In this document: one piece after another, positions 52,414 to 60,825 of the stretch | Numbering within the stretch: position 1 is the first letter of the stretch | Layout: each line of letters begins with the position of its first letter | DNA from: Acidobacteriota bacterium | Lineage (GTDB): Bacteria; Acidobacteriota; Aminicenantia; Aminicenantales; Saccharicenantaceae | DNA length: 64,000 bases | NCBI GenBank assembly: GCA_028749115.1 | Contig: JAQURD010000011.1 | Location: forward strand, 1-64,000 | Reading direction: 5' to 3' | The notes under the pieces: generated by a model | Told to the model about the DNA's origin: nothing | The model's database searches: none | The model's input: only the letters and a program-made list of their open reading frames with translations | Program-made: the position numbers and the translations under genes

Positions 52414-53787
52414 TTGAAAGACAAAAGGCTTCTGATTATTGGTCTCGATTGTGCTCCGCCTTCTTTGATCTTTGACCGGGCAGAAAAGTTGCCTCATCTC
52501 CGGCAACTTATGGCCAATGGGATTTATGGATCGCTGCGCAGTTGTGACCCGCCAATTACGATCCCGGCCTGGATGGTCATGGCCACCGGTCGCGATCCAG
52601 GCGAACTCGGTCTGTATGGCTTCCGGCATAGAAAGGGTTATGAGTATAACAGGATGTGGATTGCCAACTCAACGGCGGTCAAAGAGAAGACTGTCTGGGA
52701 TTATCTGGGGGAGCAGGGGAAAAAGAGTATTCTGGTTGGAGTTCCACCCAGTTATCCCCCCAGGCCAGTCAAGGGCGAGCTCATATCTTGCTTTATAACG
52801 CCTTCCAATGAAAAATCATATACCTATCCGGAAGAGCTCAGAAAAGAAATAGAAGAGCGTTTTGGACTTTTCCTTTTTGATGTCGTTTTCAGGACAGAAG
52901 ATCGCTCTGAAGTCCTGAAAGAAATTTACCGCATGACTGAAAATCATTTTCAGGTGGTTGATTATCTTCTTGCCCGCCAGGATTGGTCTCTGTTCTGGCT
53001 GGTGGAGATCGGGGTGGATCGTATGCACCATGCTTTCTGGAAGTTTATGGATAAAAACCATCACCTCTACCAGCCCGGTAATCCTTTTGAGTCAGCTATC
53101 TATGATTATTATCAATTTCTTGACGAAAAAATCGGACAGCTCTTGAAGAAAATAGACGAGAGCACTGCCGTCCTGGTCGTTTCGGATCATGGGGCGAAGG
53201 GAATGAAAGGTGCTTTCTGTGTCAATGACTGGCTGATTGAGCAGGGAGATCTCGAAATTTCGGAGCCGCCAGCTCGTGGTCAGAGCATCGATCACCTTAA
53301 AATTGACTGGAAGCGGACAAGGGCCTGGGGCTGGGGTGGTTACTATGCCCGCATTTTCTTAAATGTCGAAGGGCGGGAACCTCAGGGCATCATCCAGCCC
53401 GATGATTATGAAACAGCGCGCGATGAACTGGCTGCACGTCTGAAAGCTATCCGTGGGCCAAAAGGGGAAGAATGGCAGACGGTCGTCATCAAACCTCAGG
53501 AGCATTACCCGGTGGTCAATGGCGATTATCCTGACCTCATGGTTTATTTTGATGATTTATACTGGCGTTCGGCCGGCACCCTTGGCTATGGAACGCTCTA
53601 TCTGGAAGAAAATGATACCGGGCCGGATGACGCTGTTCATGATTACAATGGAATCTATATTCTTTATGATCCAGATTCTCCAGGCGGGATAAAGAAAGAA
53701 GCCAATATTATTGATATTGCCCCGACTGTTCTTCAGCTTCTGGAGGGACCGGTTGTACCTGATTTAAAAGGGAAAGTTATAAGCTGA
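52414..53787 (+). CDS. Alkaline-phosphatase-superfamily phosphodiesterase/phosphatase
   Basis: The protein has 457 residues. The start is TTG, with AAAGG a suitable distance upstream. Metal-binding and nucleophile segments: LLIIGLDCAPPSLIF at the N-terminus (first Asp), PPITIPAWMVMATGRDPGELGLYGF (Thr nucleophile region), and VVSDHGAKGM (Asp-His ligands). This is the nucleotide pyrophosphatase/phosphodiesterase class. Sitting between sat and cysC, it could act on adenylated or sulfated products or on pyrophosphate, but this is only inferred. No signal peptide is seen, so it is probably cytoplasmic. Confidence 0.85.
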   Translation: MKDKRLLIIGLDCAPPSLIFDRAEKLPHLRQLMANGIYGSLRSCDPPITIPAWMVMATGRDPGELGLYGFRHRKGYEYNRMWIANSTAVKEKTVWDYLGEQGKKSILVGVPPSYPPRPVKGELISCFITPSNEKSYTYPEELRKEIEERFGLFLFDVVFRTEDRSEVLKEIYRMTENHFQVVDYLLARQDWSLFWLVEIGVDRMHHAFWKFMDKNHHLYQPGNPFESAIYDYYQFLDEKIGQLLKKIDESTAVLVVSDHGAKGMKGAFCVNDWLIEQGDLEISEPPARGQSIDHLKIDWKRTRAWGWGGYYARIFLNVEGREPQGIIQPDDYETARDELAARLKAIRGPKGEEWQTVVIKPQEHYPVVNGDYPDLMVYFDDLYWRSAGTLGYGTLYLEENDTGPDDAVHDYNGIYILYDPDSPGGIKKEANIIDIAPTVLQLLEGPVVPDLKGKVIS

Positions 53788-54032
53788 TTTTTATTTCCTG
53801 AACAAGAGCCGGCGATAAGTTTAATCGGCCGGGCTTCAGTGATGGAGAACATCTTATCAAATGGTTTTAGATGGAACAGACAGAGAAGAAAGATATAGGC
53901 TGGAAGTCTGAACAGGGAAACTCAATTCCAAAAATTAAGGAAGCGGAGCAGAATACAATGTTCTGGCCGCCAGGAAATGAGAAAGAAAAATCAAAATTGA
54001 TTTAGGATAAAAGACAAAAAAGGAGTAGTTGA
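53788..54032. other. Intergenic stretch between the phosphatase gene and cysC
   Basis: About 245 bases. A 44-codon frame (53871-54005, polar, no ribosome site) is unconvincing. The 15-base element GATGGAGAACATCTT (53841-53855) also occurs at 4307-4321 upstream of nfi. Confidence 0.4.
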
Positions 54033-54578
54033 ATGTGTCAGGAACAAAAGGGTTTTACCCTGTGGTTTACCGGCCTGCCCTGCTCGGGCAAGACGGCCAT
54101 AGCTGACTGCCTGGCCCAGGTTCTCAAAGAGAAGGGTTTAAAAGTTGAGCGTCTGGACGGGGATGTGGTTCGCCAGAGCCTCTGCCGGGATCTTGGCTTT
54201 TCGCGCCACGATCGAGATGAAAATATCCGGCGGGTGACTTTTGTGGCCAAGCTGCTCACCAGAAATGGTGTGGCTGTTCTGACATCTTTTATTTCACCTT
54301 ACCGGGAGATAAGAGATGAAGCCAGGCGCGAAATAGGTGACTTCATTGAGGTCTATGTGAAATGTCCGCTGGAAGTCTGCATGGCCAGAGATGTCAAGGG
54401 GCTGTATCAGAAAGCCATAAGGGGAGAAATTAAAGAGTTTACCGGTATCTCTGATCCCTATGAAGAGCCACTCCAGCCGGAACTGGTTTTAGAAACAGAC
54501 CGGGAAACCATTGAAGAAAGTGTCAGTAAGGTCCTCAATTATCTCCGCCAGGCAGGCTATCTCGAAGAACATATCTAA
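54033..54578 (+). CDS. cysC: Adenylylsulfate kinase
   Basis: The protein has 181 residues. P-loop GLPCSGKTAIADCL, the DGD motif (LDGDVVRQSLCRDLGFS), and FISPYREIRDEAR are diagnostic of APS kinase. It converts APS to PAPS with ATP. AAAAAGGAG precedes the ATG. With sat upstream, PAPS supply is complete; no PAPS reductase or sulfotransferase lies in the window. Confidence 0.94.
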   Translation: MCQEQKGFTLWFTGLPCSGKTAIADCLAQVLKEKGLKVERLDGDVVRQSLCRDLGFSRHDRDENIRRVTFVAKLLTRNGVAVLTSFISPYREIRDEARREIGDFIEVYVKCPLEVCMARDVKGLYQKAIRGEIKEFTGISDPYEEPLQPELVLETDRETIEESVSKVLNYLRQAGYLEEHI

Positions 54579-54595
54579 CCCTGGGAATAAAAAAA

Positions 54596-55543
54596 ATGGC
54601 AGAGTATAAAAAATATCTGGTGACAGGTGGTGCTGGCTTTATTGGTTCACACCTGGTAGAGGAACTGGTCAGACGTCAGTATCAGGTCAGAGTCCTGGAT
54701 GATTTTTCAAGCGGTAAAGAAGAAAATCTGGCTTCTTTTAGCTCAAAAATAGAAATAATCAGGGGTGATATCAGGGACAGGGAAACCTGCCGGCGAGCAG
54801 CCGCCGGTATGGAGGTAATTCTCCATGAAGCGGCGCTGGCCTCGGTCCCCAGATCAATCTCCGAGCCTTTTCTGGCTCATGAAATAAATTTAACCGGGAC
54901 GCTAAATTTACTCCAGGCCGCAGTCGAAGCCGGGACCAAAAGCTTTGTTTTCGCTTCTTCCTCGGCTGTCTATGGTGATGATCAGGTCTTTCCCAAGCAA
55001 GAGGGAAGCGAAGGTAAGCCTCTCTCTCCCTATGCTGCCCAGAAGCTGGGCTCTGAAAAATACTGTCAGGTTATGAGTCTGCTAGACGATTTCAATGCTG
55101 TTTCTCTGCGTTATTTTAACGTCTTTGGCCCCCGCCAGGACCCTAATTCTCAATATGCGGCTGTCATTCCCATTTTTATCAAGCGCCTCCTGGCCGGACA
55201 GCCACCGGTTATATATGGTGATGGCGAACAAACCCGCGACTTTATCTACATTGGCAATGTGGTCAAAGCCAACCTGCTGGCAGCTCAGGCCGAGCGTTTC
55301 CGGGGAGAGGTTTTTAACATCGGTTCTGCGGAGAGAATTACCATCAATGATCTATCCAGAGAAATTGCCAGCTGCCTGGGGCAACCGGTCAAACCAGAAT
55401 ATGCTCCACCCCGCCCGGGCGATATCAGGGATTCCTGTGCAAGCCTGGAAAAGGTCAGAAAGCTTATCGGCTTTGAACCTGAAATTGATTTCAGACAGGG
55501 CTTGAGACTGACCGTTGACTGGTATAAAAAGCGAATCGGGTAA
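54596..55543 (+). CDS. NAD-dependent sugar-nucleotide epimerase/dehydratase
   Basis: The protein has 315 residues. Rossmann loop TGGAGFIGSHLVEELV and catalytic YAAQK (YxxxK in SPYAAQKLGSE), with Ser in FASSSAVYG, mark an extended short-chain dehydrogenase, of UDP-glucose 4-epimerase/WbpP type. It probably acts on a nucleotide sugar for surface polysaccharide. It lies 18 bases after cysC, so PAPS and sugar nucleotide may feed sulfated glycan production; inference. Confidence 0.88.
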   Translation: MAEYKKYLVTGGAGFIGSHLVEELVRRQYQVRVLDDFSSGKEENLASFSSKIEIIRGDIRDRETCRRAAAGMEVILHEAALASVPRSISEPFLAHEINLTGTLNLLQAAVEAGTKSFVFASSSAVYGDDQVFPKQEGSEGKPLSPYAAQKLGSEKYCQVMSLLDDFNAVSLRYFNVFGPRQDPNSQYAAVIPIFIKRLLAGQPPVIYGDGEQTRDFIYIGNVVKANLLAAQAERFRGEVFNIGSAERITINDLSREIASCLGQPVKPEYAPPRPGDIRDSCASLEKVRKLIGFEPEIDFRQGLRLTVDWYKKRIG

Positions 55544-55566
55544 TACTGATTAAAAGGTTATTAGTT

Positions 55567-56553
55567 TCAGCAAATTCTGGGAAGAAGCTCTGAAGTCAGA
55601 GGCTCGAGCAGCCGCAAGCCACCAGTCAGAGTTTCGAGCAAAGCTTCTCCCGGCCGGCCAATCTTATTCTGAACCTCACCGATAATAGCGGCATTTTTCC
55701 CTTCCGGCCGGGACCTGAGTTTTTTTAGAATTTCATCTGCTTTTCGGGCAGGAACAACCATCAGCGCCCGGCCTTCACAGGCCAGATAAAGAGGATCAAT
55801 GCCCAGAATTTCAACCGCTCCCTGCAGCCTGGTAGAGTAGGGAATTTTTTCTTCTTCTACCAGCAGTGGAAATGAAATGGTCTGGGCCAGTTCGGCTAGA
55901 ACAGTAGCCAGCCCACCCCGGGTAATATCCCTCATCCACAATACACCGTCTGGCCAGAGAGGAAGCAGAAAAAGAAGAGGAGCACAATCACTTTTAACCC
56001 GGGCTTTCAATGGAAATTTATTTCTGCTCAGGAGAATGGCCAATCCATGCTCTCCAATCTGGCCGGTCACCAGAAGCTTATCACCTGGTCTTATTTTATC
56101 TGGCCGCGGTCTGCCCAGCAGGCGGCCGACTCCGGCCGTGTTGATATAAATTTTGCCTCCCTGTCCCTGGGGAACAACCTTGGTATCACCAGTTACAATT
56201 TCGACTGAGGTGGCCCTGGCCGTTCTTTTTATGGATTCCAGTATTCTTTCCAGCTCTTCGAGCTCAAGACCCTCCTCTATAATGAGAGCGAGAGATAGAT
56301 AGGACGGTCTGGCTCCTGAGACTACCAGATCGTTAACAGTGCCGTTAACACAGAGTGTCCCGATATCTCCTCCGGGGAAAAAGAGTGGATCAACCGTATA
56401 AGAATCAGTGGTCAGGGCAATTCCCCACGGAAGGTGAGCAGCATCATGAAGTTCGCCTAAAAGGGGATTCTTAAACCGTGGCACAATTCTGCTGGCAATA
56501 AAATCCCTCATCAACCGACCGCCGCTGCCCATTTCAAGACTGATTTTTGCCAT
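55567..56553 (-). CDS. hypE: Hydrogenase maturation protein HypE
   Basis: The protein has 328 residues. N-terminal GSGGRLMRDFI, the ATP site segment TGDTKVVPQG, and the obligatory C-terminal PRIC (Cys is the carbamoyl and cyanide carrier) are present. It dehydrates the carbamoyl group from HypF to cyanide for the NiFe centre. The start overlaps the hypD stop by 20 bases. HypF, HypA and HypB are not in the window. Confidence 0.95.
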   Translation of the reverse strand: MAKISLEMGSGGRLMRDFIASRIVPRFKNPLLGELHDAAHLPWGIALTTDSYTVDPLFFPGGDIGTLCVNGTVNDLVVSGARPSYLSLALIIEEGLELEELERILESIKRTARATSVEIVTGDTKVVPQGQGGKIYINTAGVGRLLGRPRPDKIRPGDKLLVTGQIGEHGLAILLSRNKFPLKARVKSDCAPLLFLLPLWPDGVLWMRDITRGGLATVLAELAQTISFPLLVEEEKIPYSTRLQGAVEILGIDPLYLACEGRALMVVPARKADEILKKLRSRPEGKNAAIIGEVQNKIGRPGEALLETLTGGLRLLEPLTSELLPRIC

Positions 56554-57691
56554 GGCTTTCTGCTCCAGAAAACTTGCATTCTATAAGACAGGCTCCTTCA
56601 TAAGAAACCATACAGGGCCCCTGGGGGCTATCCGGCCGGCACTGCCGGCCAAATAAAGGACAGTCAGTCGGGCTGATCAGCCCCTTGAGGACATCTCCAC
56701 AGCGGCAGGCTGTTTTTGGTGCTCTGGAATCTGGCTCCAGCTTGAGTGAAAATCTCCTGACCGCATCGAAATCAGAATATTCGGGTCTTAATTTAAGCCC
56801 GCTATCCGGGATGATTCCCAGTCCTCGCCAGTCAGCGGCTGTCCTGATGAGATATTTTTCCATAATAGCCTGAGCCTTAACATTACCTTCCGGTTTGACC
56901 ACTCTCCGGTATTCGTTGGCTACCCGGGCCCGTCCACTTTTTATCTGCTTGACCACGGCCAGAATACCGAGAAGAATGTCGGCTGGTTCAAAACCGGCGA
57001 TCGCCCCTGGCAGATGATATTTTTCTGCGACAAAAGCATAGGGCTTTTCACCAATGATAGCACTGACATGTCCGGGATATATAAAACCGTTTATGGCCAG
57101 CAGCTTTCCAGATTCAATGATGGCTTTCAGGGCAGGCGGAATGAGCCAGAAGGCCGTCAAAAGTGAATAATTTTGGAGCTTGTCCTCAACTGCTTTTTTA
57201 ACCGTAAAAGTTATACCAGGAATAGTGGTTTCGAAGCCAGCCCCAAAAAAAATCACCTGCTTTTCTGGCTGATTATGGGCTTCCGCCACGGCTTCCTCGG
57301 GAGAATAAACTATTTTCAGTCGGGAGCCAGGCGCTGGAACGACTGTCTGCAGAGAGCCTTTTCTGGTTGGTACTCTGGTCATATCTCCGAAGGTACAGAC
57401 CAGAATATCGTCTCGTGCTACCAGCAGGTCAATTATTGCCTCATGAAAGTAATCCGGAGTAATACAGACCGGACAGCCGGGCCCTGAAATCATGTCAATC
57501 CCTACCTGGCGCAAGCGGGGATTTAAGCCGGAGCGATGAAGCGTCATCGTATGGGTGCCGCAGACTTCCATCAGCTTTAGAGGTGTGGGAAGACTACTGG
57601 TTTCAAACTCAATGGCCTGCAACAGACGATCGGCAGTCTCTTTAGTCCTCCAGTTAGAAAAAGGCAGGCGAGTTGGAGTTGACGGGGACAT
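56534..57691 (-). CDS. hypD: Hydrogenase maturation protein HypD
   Basis: About 385 residues from MSPSTPTRLPF; a longer frame to 57778 would overlap hypC and lacks support. Conserved Cys motifs MEVCGTHTMT, SGPGCPVCITP and the C-terminal CRCGDVLKG...CPLFGRQC...GPCMVSYEGAC for iron-sulfur and Fe(CN)2CO transfer are all present. It accepts the Fe(CN)2CO unit with HypC. AGGA precedes the ATG by nine bases. Confidence 0.94.
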   Translation of the reverse strand: MSPSTPTRLPFSNWRTKETADRLLQAIEFETSSLPTPLKLMEVCGTHTMTLHRSGLNPRLRQVGIDMISGPGCPVCITPDYFHEAIIDLLVARDDILVCTFGDMTRVPTRKGSLQTVVPAPGSRLKIVYSPEEAVAEAHNQPEKQVIFFGAGFETTIPGITFTVKKAVEDKLQNYSLLTAFWLIPPALKAIIESGKLLAINGFIYPGHVSAIIGEKPYAFVAEKYHLPGAIAGFEPADILLGILAVVKQIKSGRARVANEYRRVVKPEGNVKAQAIMEKYLIRTAADWRGLGIIPDSGLKLRPEYSDFDAVRRFSLKLEPDSRAPKTACRCGDVLKGLISPTDCPLFGRQCRPDSPQGPCMVSYEGACLIECKFSGAESHGKNQS

Positions 57692-57701
57692 GGCTACCGT
57701 C

Positions 57702-57923
57702 CTAAGATTGTTTTTCCAGTTCTTGAAAAAGTTTGAGTGTACGGTGGGCTTCTTTTTGATCAAGCCTGGAGATAGCAAAGCCAGCGTGGACTATGACCCA
57801 ATCGCCAACTTTAATATCCGGTAAAAGCGAAAAATTGGCCAGGACCTGGCTACCTAAATAATCAACCTGGCCTGTCCCATTGTCATTCAGGCTGACGACC
57901 TTCCCGGGAATAGCCAAACACAT
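57702..57923 (-). CDS. hypC: Hydrogenase maturation chaperone HypC
   Basis: The protein has 73 residues. Starts MCLAIPGKVVSL, with the essential N-terminal Cys at position 2, and has the OB-like strands of HypC/HupF (VDYLGSQVLANFSLLPD, WVIVHAGFAIS). First gene of the leftward hypC-hypD-hypE set, divergent from uppS across about 60 bases. Confidence 0.94.
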   Translation of the reverse strand: MCLAIPGKVVSLNDNGTGQVDYLGSQVLANFSLLPDIKVGDWVIVHAGFAISRLDQKEAHRTLKLFQELEKQS

Positions 57924-57985
57924 TTCATCCTCTTTTTGAAAATACTACCATAGACCTGTCAGCCTGTCTATAAAGGCGGCTCTTT

Positions 57986-58014
57986 TTGACAAATTTCCTC
58001 TGGCTACTTATAAT
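57986..58014 (+). promoter_or_regulatory. Consensus promoter abutting uppS
   Basis: Perfect TTGACA (57986-57991), 17 bases, perfect TATAAT (58009-58014). The ATG of uppS (58022) is only seven bases downstream of the -10 box, so transcription is expected to begin at or next to the start codon. Confidence 0.8.
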
Positions 58015-58021
58015 GTTTGGC

Positions 58022-58798
58022 ATGCTTGATACTCTTCAGGGCTATATTGAGCCAGGGAGTCAGGAGGAAGATCTGGTTCAACAGATAGATTTCTCCAGCC
58101 TGCCTGTCCATATTGCTATCATTATGGATGGTAATGGCCGCTGGGCTCAGAGGCGGAATTTACCCCGGTCAGAGGGCCACCGTGCAGCTACAGAATCAGT
58201 TCAGGAGACGGTCGAAACCTCGGCCCGTCTGGGAATAGAATATCTTACCCTTTATGCTTTTTCCTGGGAGAACTGGAAGAGGCCGCCGGATGAGGTCAAA
58301 ACCCTGTGGGATTTGCTGGCAGAGAACCTTCATCGTGGGGAAAAGGCTTTGATCGATAATGATTTAAAATTGCATGTCATAGGCGAGAAAAAGGGTATTC
58401 CTTTTTTTGTCCGTCAAGAACTTAAGCGCCTGGAAAAAATAACCAGGAATAATCGCCGGCTGGATCTAATCTTGGCCTTAAACTATGGCGGCCGTCAGGA
58501 AATACTTAGAGCCTGCAAGCAGGTGCTGACAAGAAATATCCGGCCAGGCAAGCTGGATGAAAAAACCTTTTCGTGTTATCTGGACACAGCCAATTTACCC
58601 GATCCTGATCTGTTAATCCGGACAAGCGGCGAGCTAAGACTATCGAATTTTCTTCTCTGGCAATGTGCCTATACAGAATTCTGGATTACTCCTGTCCTCT
58701 GGCCTGATTTCAGGAAAAAAGACTTGCTTCAGGCTATAGTTGATTACCAGAAAAGAGAAAGAAGATTCGGAGGCGTCAGCCAGAAAGAAGATCAATAG
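58022..58798 (+). CDS. uppS: Isoprenyl (undecaprenyl diphosphate) synthase
   Basis: About 258 residues from ATG 58022. Active-site IAIIMDGNGRWAQ, the basic site RSEGHRAA, and TLYAFSWENWKRP, LNYGGRQEI and PDLLIRTSGELRLSNFLLWQ are diagnostic of cis-prenyltransferase. It makes the C55 carrier for peptidoglycan and surface glycans. The start is decided by the promoter: no ribosome site precedes it and the leader is absent or nearly so. An alternative is a CTG at 58073 after an internal AGGAGGA; less likely. First gene of uppS-cdsA-dxr-rseP-ispG. Confidence 0.9.
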   Translation: MLDTLQGYIEPGSQEEDLVQQIDFSSLPVHIAIIMDGNGRWAQRRNLPRSEGHRAATESVQETVETSARLGIEYLTLYAFSWENWKRPPDEVKTLWDLLAENLHRGEKALIDNDLKLHVIGEKKGIPFFVRQELKRLEKITRNNRRLDLILALNYGGRQEILRACKQVLTRNIRPGKLDEKTFSCYLDTANLPDPDLLIRTSGELRLSNFLLWQCAYTEFWITPVLWPDFRKKDLLQAIVDYQKRERRFGGVSQKEDQ

Positions 58799-58800
58799 AG

Positions 58801-59610
58801 ATGAGTTTAGCCCAAAGAACAAAATCAGCTTTAATCTTAATTGTTATCTTTTTTTTAATTATTCAGTTTACTCCTGCCTGGATTTTTTTCCTCATCGTTC
58901 AGGCAGTTATTATTGGTGGCCTGCTGGAATTTTACAACCTGAGCAACCGGCGTAAATTTTTTCCAAAAAAATTACTTGGCTGTCTCTTTGCTTTAATTAT
59001 TGGAGCAACTTTTTACTTCGACTGGTTTCCTTTTTTACTGGGTTTTACACTCATTACCATTATTGCCTTTGTCTATTTTGTGGTCGATACTAATAGTCTG
59101 GAGAAACTGGCTATTTTCCCCGGTTCATTTAGTGTCACTGTCTCCGGGGTAATCTATGTCGGCCTGACCATAAACTTTTTTTACTGGATTAGAAGGGACT
59201 TCGGTGTTCTCTGGCTTTACCTGTTGTTTACAGTGATTTTTCTTGGAGACACAGGAGCTTTTTTGGTTGGCAAGCGCTTTGGCCGGCACAAAATGACTCC
59301 GATTGCCAGCCCCAATAAAACCTGGGAAGGGGCTGTTGGCGGTATTATCTGGGCAGTGGCCGGCGGCTGGCTAGCCAGAACCGTCCTTTTGCCCCGGTTT
59401 CCATTGCTGGAAATTATGGCTTTAAGCTGTATTGTCCATGCCGGTGCTCAGGTGGCTGATCCTCTTGAATCGCTTTTTAAAAGAGCAGTCGGAGTTAAAG
59501 ATTCGTCACATCTAATCCCCGGGCATGGCGGAATTCTTGACCGGATTGATAGCTTTACCCTGGCCTGTCCTCTTTTTTACTATTTAATGAAACTATTGAT
59601 CGTCGAATAA
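58801..59610 (+). CDS. cdsA: Phosphatidate cytidylyltransferase
   Basis: The protein has 269 residues. Multiple membrane helices and the signature near the C-terminus, KDSSHLIPGHGGILDRIDS, are diagnostic. It makes CDP-diacylglycerol for phospholipids. It starts two bases after the uppS stop. Confidence 0.93.
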   Translation: MSLAQRTKSALILIVIFFLIIQFTPAWIFFLIVQAVIIGGLLEFYNLSNRRKFFPKKLLGCLFALIIGATFYFDWFPFLLGFTLITIIAFVYFVVDTNSLEKLAIFPGSFSVTVSGVIYVGLTINFFYWIRRDFGVLWLYLLFTVIFLGDTGAFLVGKRFGRHKMTPIASPNKTWEGAVGGIIWAVAGGWLARTVLLPRFPLLEIMALSCIVHAGAQVADPLESLFKRAVGVKDSSHLIPGHGGILDRIDSFTLACPLFYYLMKLLIVE

Positions 59611-59635
59611 AAAATGACCTGAATTTTAGCTAAAG

Positions 59636-60823
59636 ATGAAAAAAACCAGAAAGAAAATTATTATCCTGGGCAGTACCGGTTCTATCGGTGAAAGCACACT
59701 TGATGTTATCCGCCTTTACCAGGACAAATTTGAAGTGGCCGGACTGGCTGCGGGTAAAAATATAAATCTTCTGGCCCAGCAGATTAAAGAATTTAAACCG
59801 CAGGCGGCGGCTGTCAAGGCGGCTGGTGATTCAATCCGCCTGCTAAAAAAGGTTTCGGCGGCCGGCACAAAAATTTTAGCCGGTGAAGAAGGGGAGGCCG
59901 AAATGGTCACCAGTCTCAAGGCTGATCTGGTCGTTTCGGCCATTACCGGTATTGCCGGACTCAAGCCAACCCTGGCTGCCCTAGAGGCGGGCAAGAATGT
60001 TGCCCTGGCTAATAAGGAATCAATGGTAGTGGCTGGCCAGTTTTTAAAGAAAGCTGCTTCCCGGACAGGAGCCAGGATTATCCCTGTTGACAGTGAACAT
60101 TCAGCTATTTTCCAGTGCCTGCAGCAGGCAAGGAAAAAGTTTCTAAAGAGGATTTATCTGACTGCTTCCGGCGGTCCCTTTTTCCGCTTGCCTTTAAGTG
60201 ACCTGGCTGACAGAAGTGTCGAGGAAGCTTTAAAGCACCCTCGCTGGGCCATGGGGAAAAAAGTGACGATAGATTCAGCTACTCTGATGAATAAGGGACT
60301 GGAGCTGATAGAAGCTAAATGGCTATTTGATTTACAGCCAGAGCAGCTTCAGGTCTTGATCCATCCTCAAAGCATTGTCCATGCCCTGGTGGAGTTTCAG
60401 GATGGTTCTGTTCTGGCTCAGTTAAGCCAGGCTGATATGAGAATTCCAATTCAATATGCTTTAAGCTATCCTGAACGCCTGGAGTCCTGCCTGCCCCCTC
60501 TGAACCTGGCTGAAATTAACAAGCTGGAATTCTACCAGGTAGATGAGGAAGAAAGATATCCGCTTTTCTTCCTGGCCAGGAAAGCCTTGCTGGCTGGCCA
60601 GAGCTACCCGGTTATGCTGAATGCGGCTAATGAACTGGCGGTGTCGGCTTTCCTTGAAGGCAAGATTAAGTTCGGAGAGATTAATCAGATAGTTGAGTAT
60701 TGCTACCGCCAGCACCAGCCGTCTGAACTTAATTCTCTTGAAGATATTTTCGCCATTGATCAGAAGACAAGAATTATGGCTAAACAATATCTAAATCAGT
60801 TGGTTAATATGAAGGGAAAGTAG
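59636..60823 (+). CDS. dxr: 1-deoxy-D-xylulose-5-phosphate reductoisomerase
   Basis: The protein has 395 residues. NADPH loop ILGSTGSIGESTLDVI, substrate and metal site PVDSEHSAIFQ, MNKGLELIEA and LIHPQSIVHALVEF are present. It commits to the MEP isoprenoid route and precedes ispG, two genes of the same pathway. Confidence 0.96.
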   Translation: MKKTRKKIIILGSTGSIGESTLDVIRLYQDKFEVAGLAAGKNINLLAQQIKEFKPQAAAVKAAGDSIRLLKKVSAAGTKILAGEEGEAEMVTSLKADLVVSAITGIAGLKPTLAALEAGKNVALANKESMVVAGQFLKKAASRTGARIIPVDSEHSAIFQCLQQARKKFLKRIYLTASGGPFFRLPLSDLADRSVEEALKHPRWAMGKKVTIDSATLMNKGLELIEAKWLFDLQPEQLQVLIHPQSIVHALVEFQDGSVLAQLSQADMRIPIQYALSYPERLESCLPPLNLAEINKLEFYQVDEEERYPLFFLARKALLAGQSYPVMLNAANELAVSAFLEGKIKFGEINQIVEYCYRQHQPSELNSLEDIFAIDQKTRIMAKQYLNQLVNMKGK

Positions 60824-60825
60824 AG

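Noticed and set aside
53871-54005. 44-codon frame before cysC
   Set aside because: No ribosome site, polar low-information sequence, no recognised motif. Left as part of the intergenic stretch.
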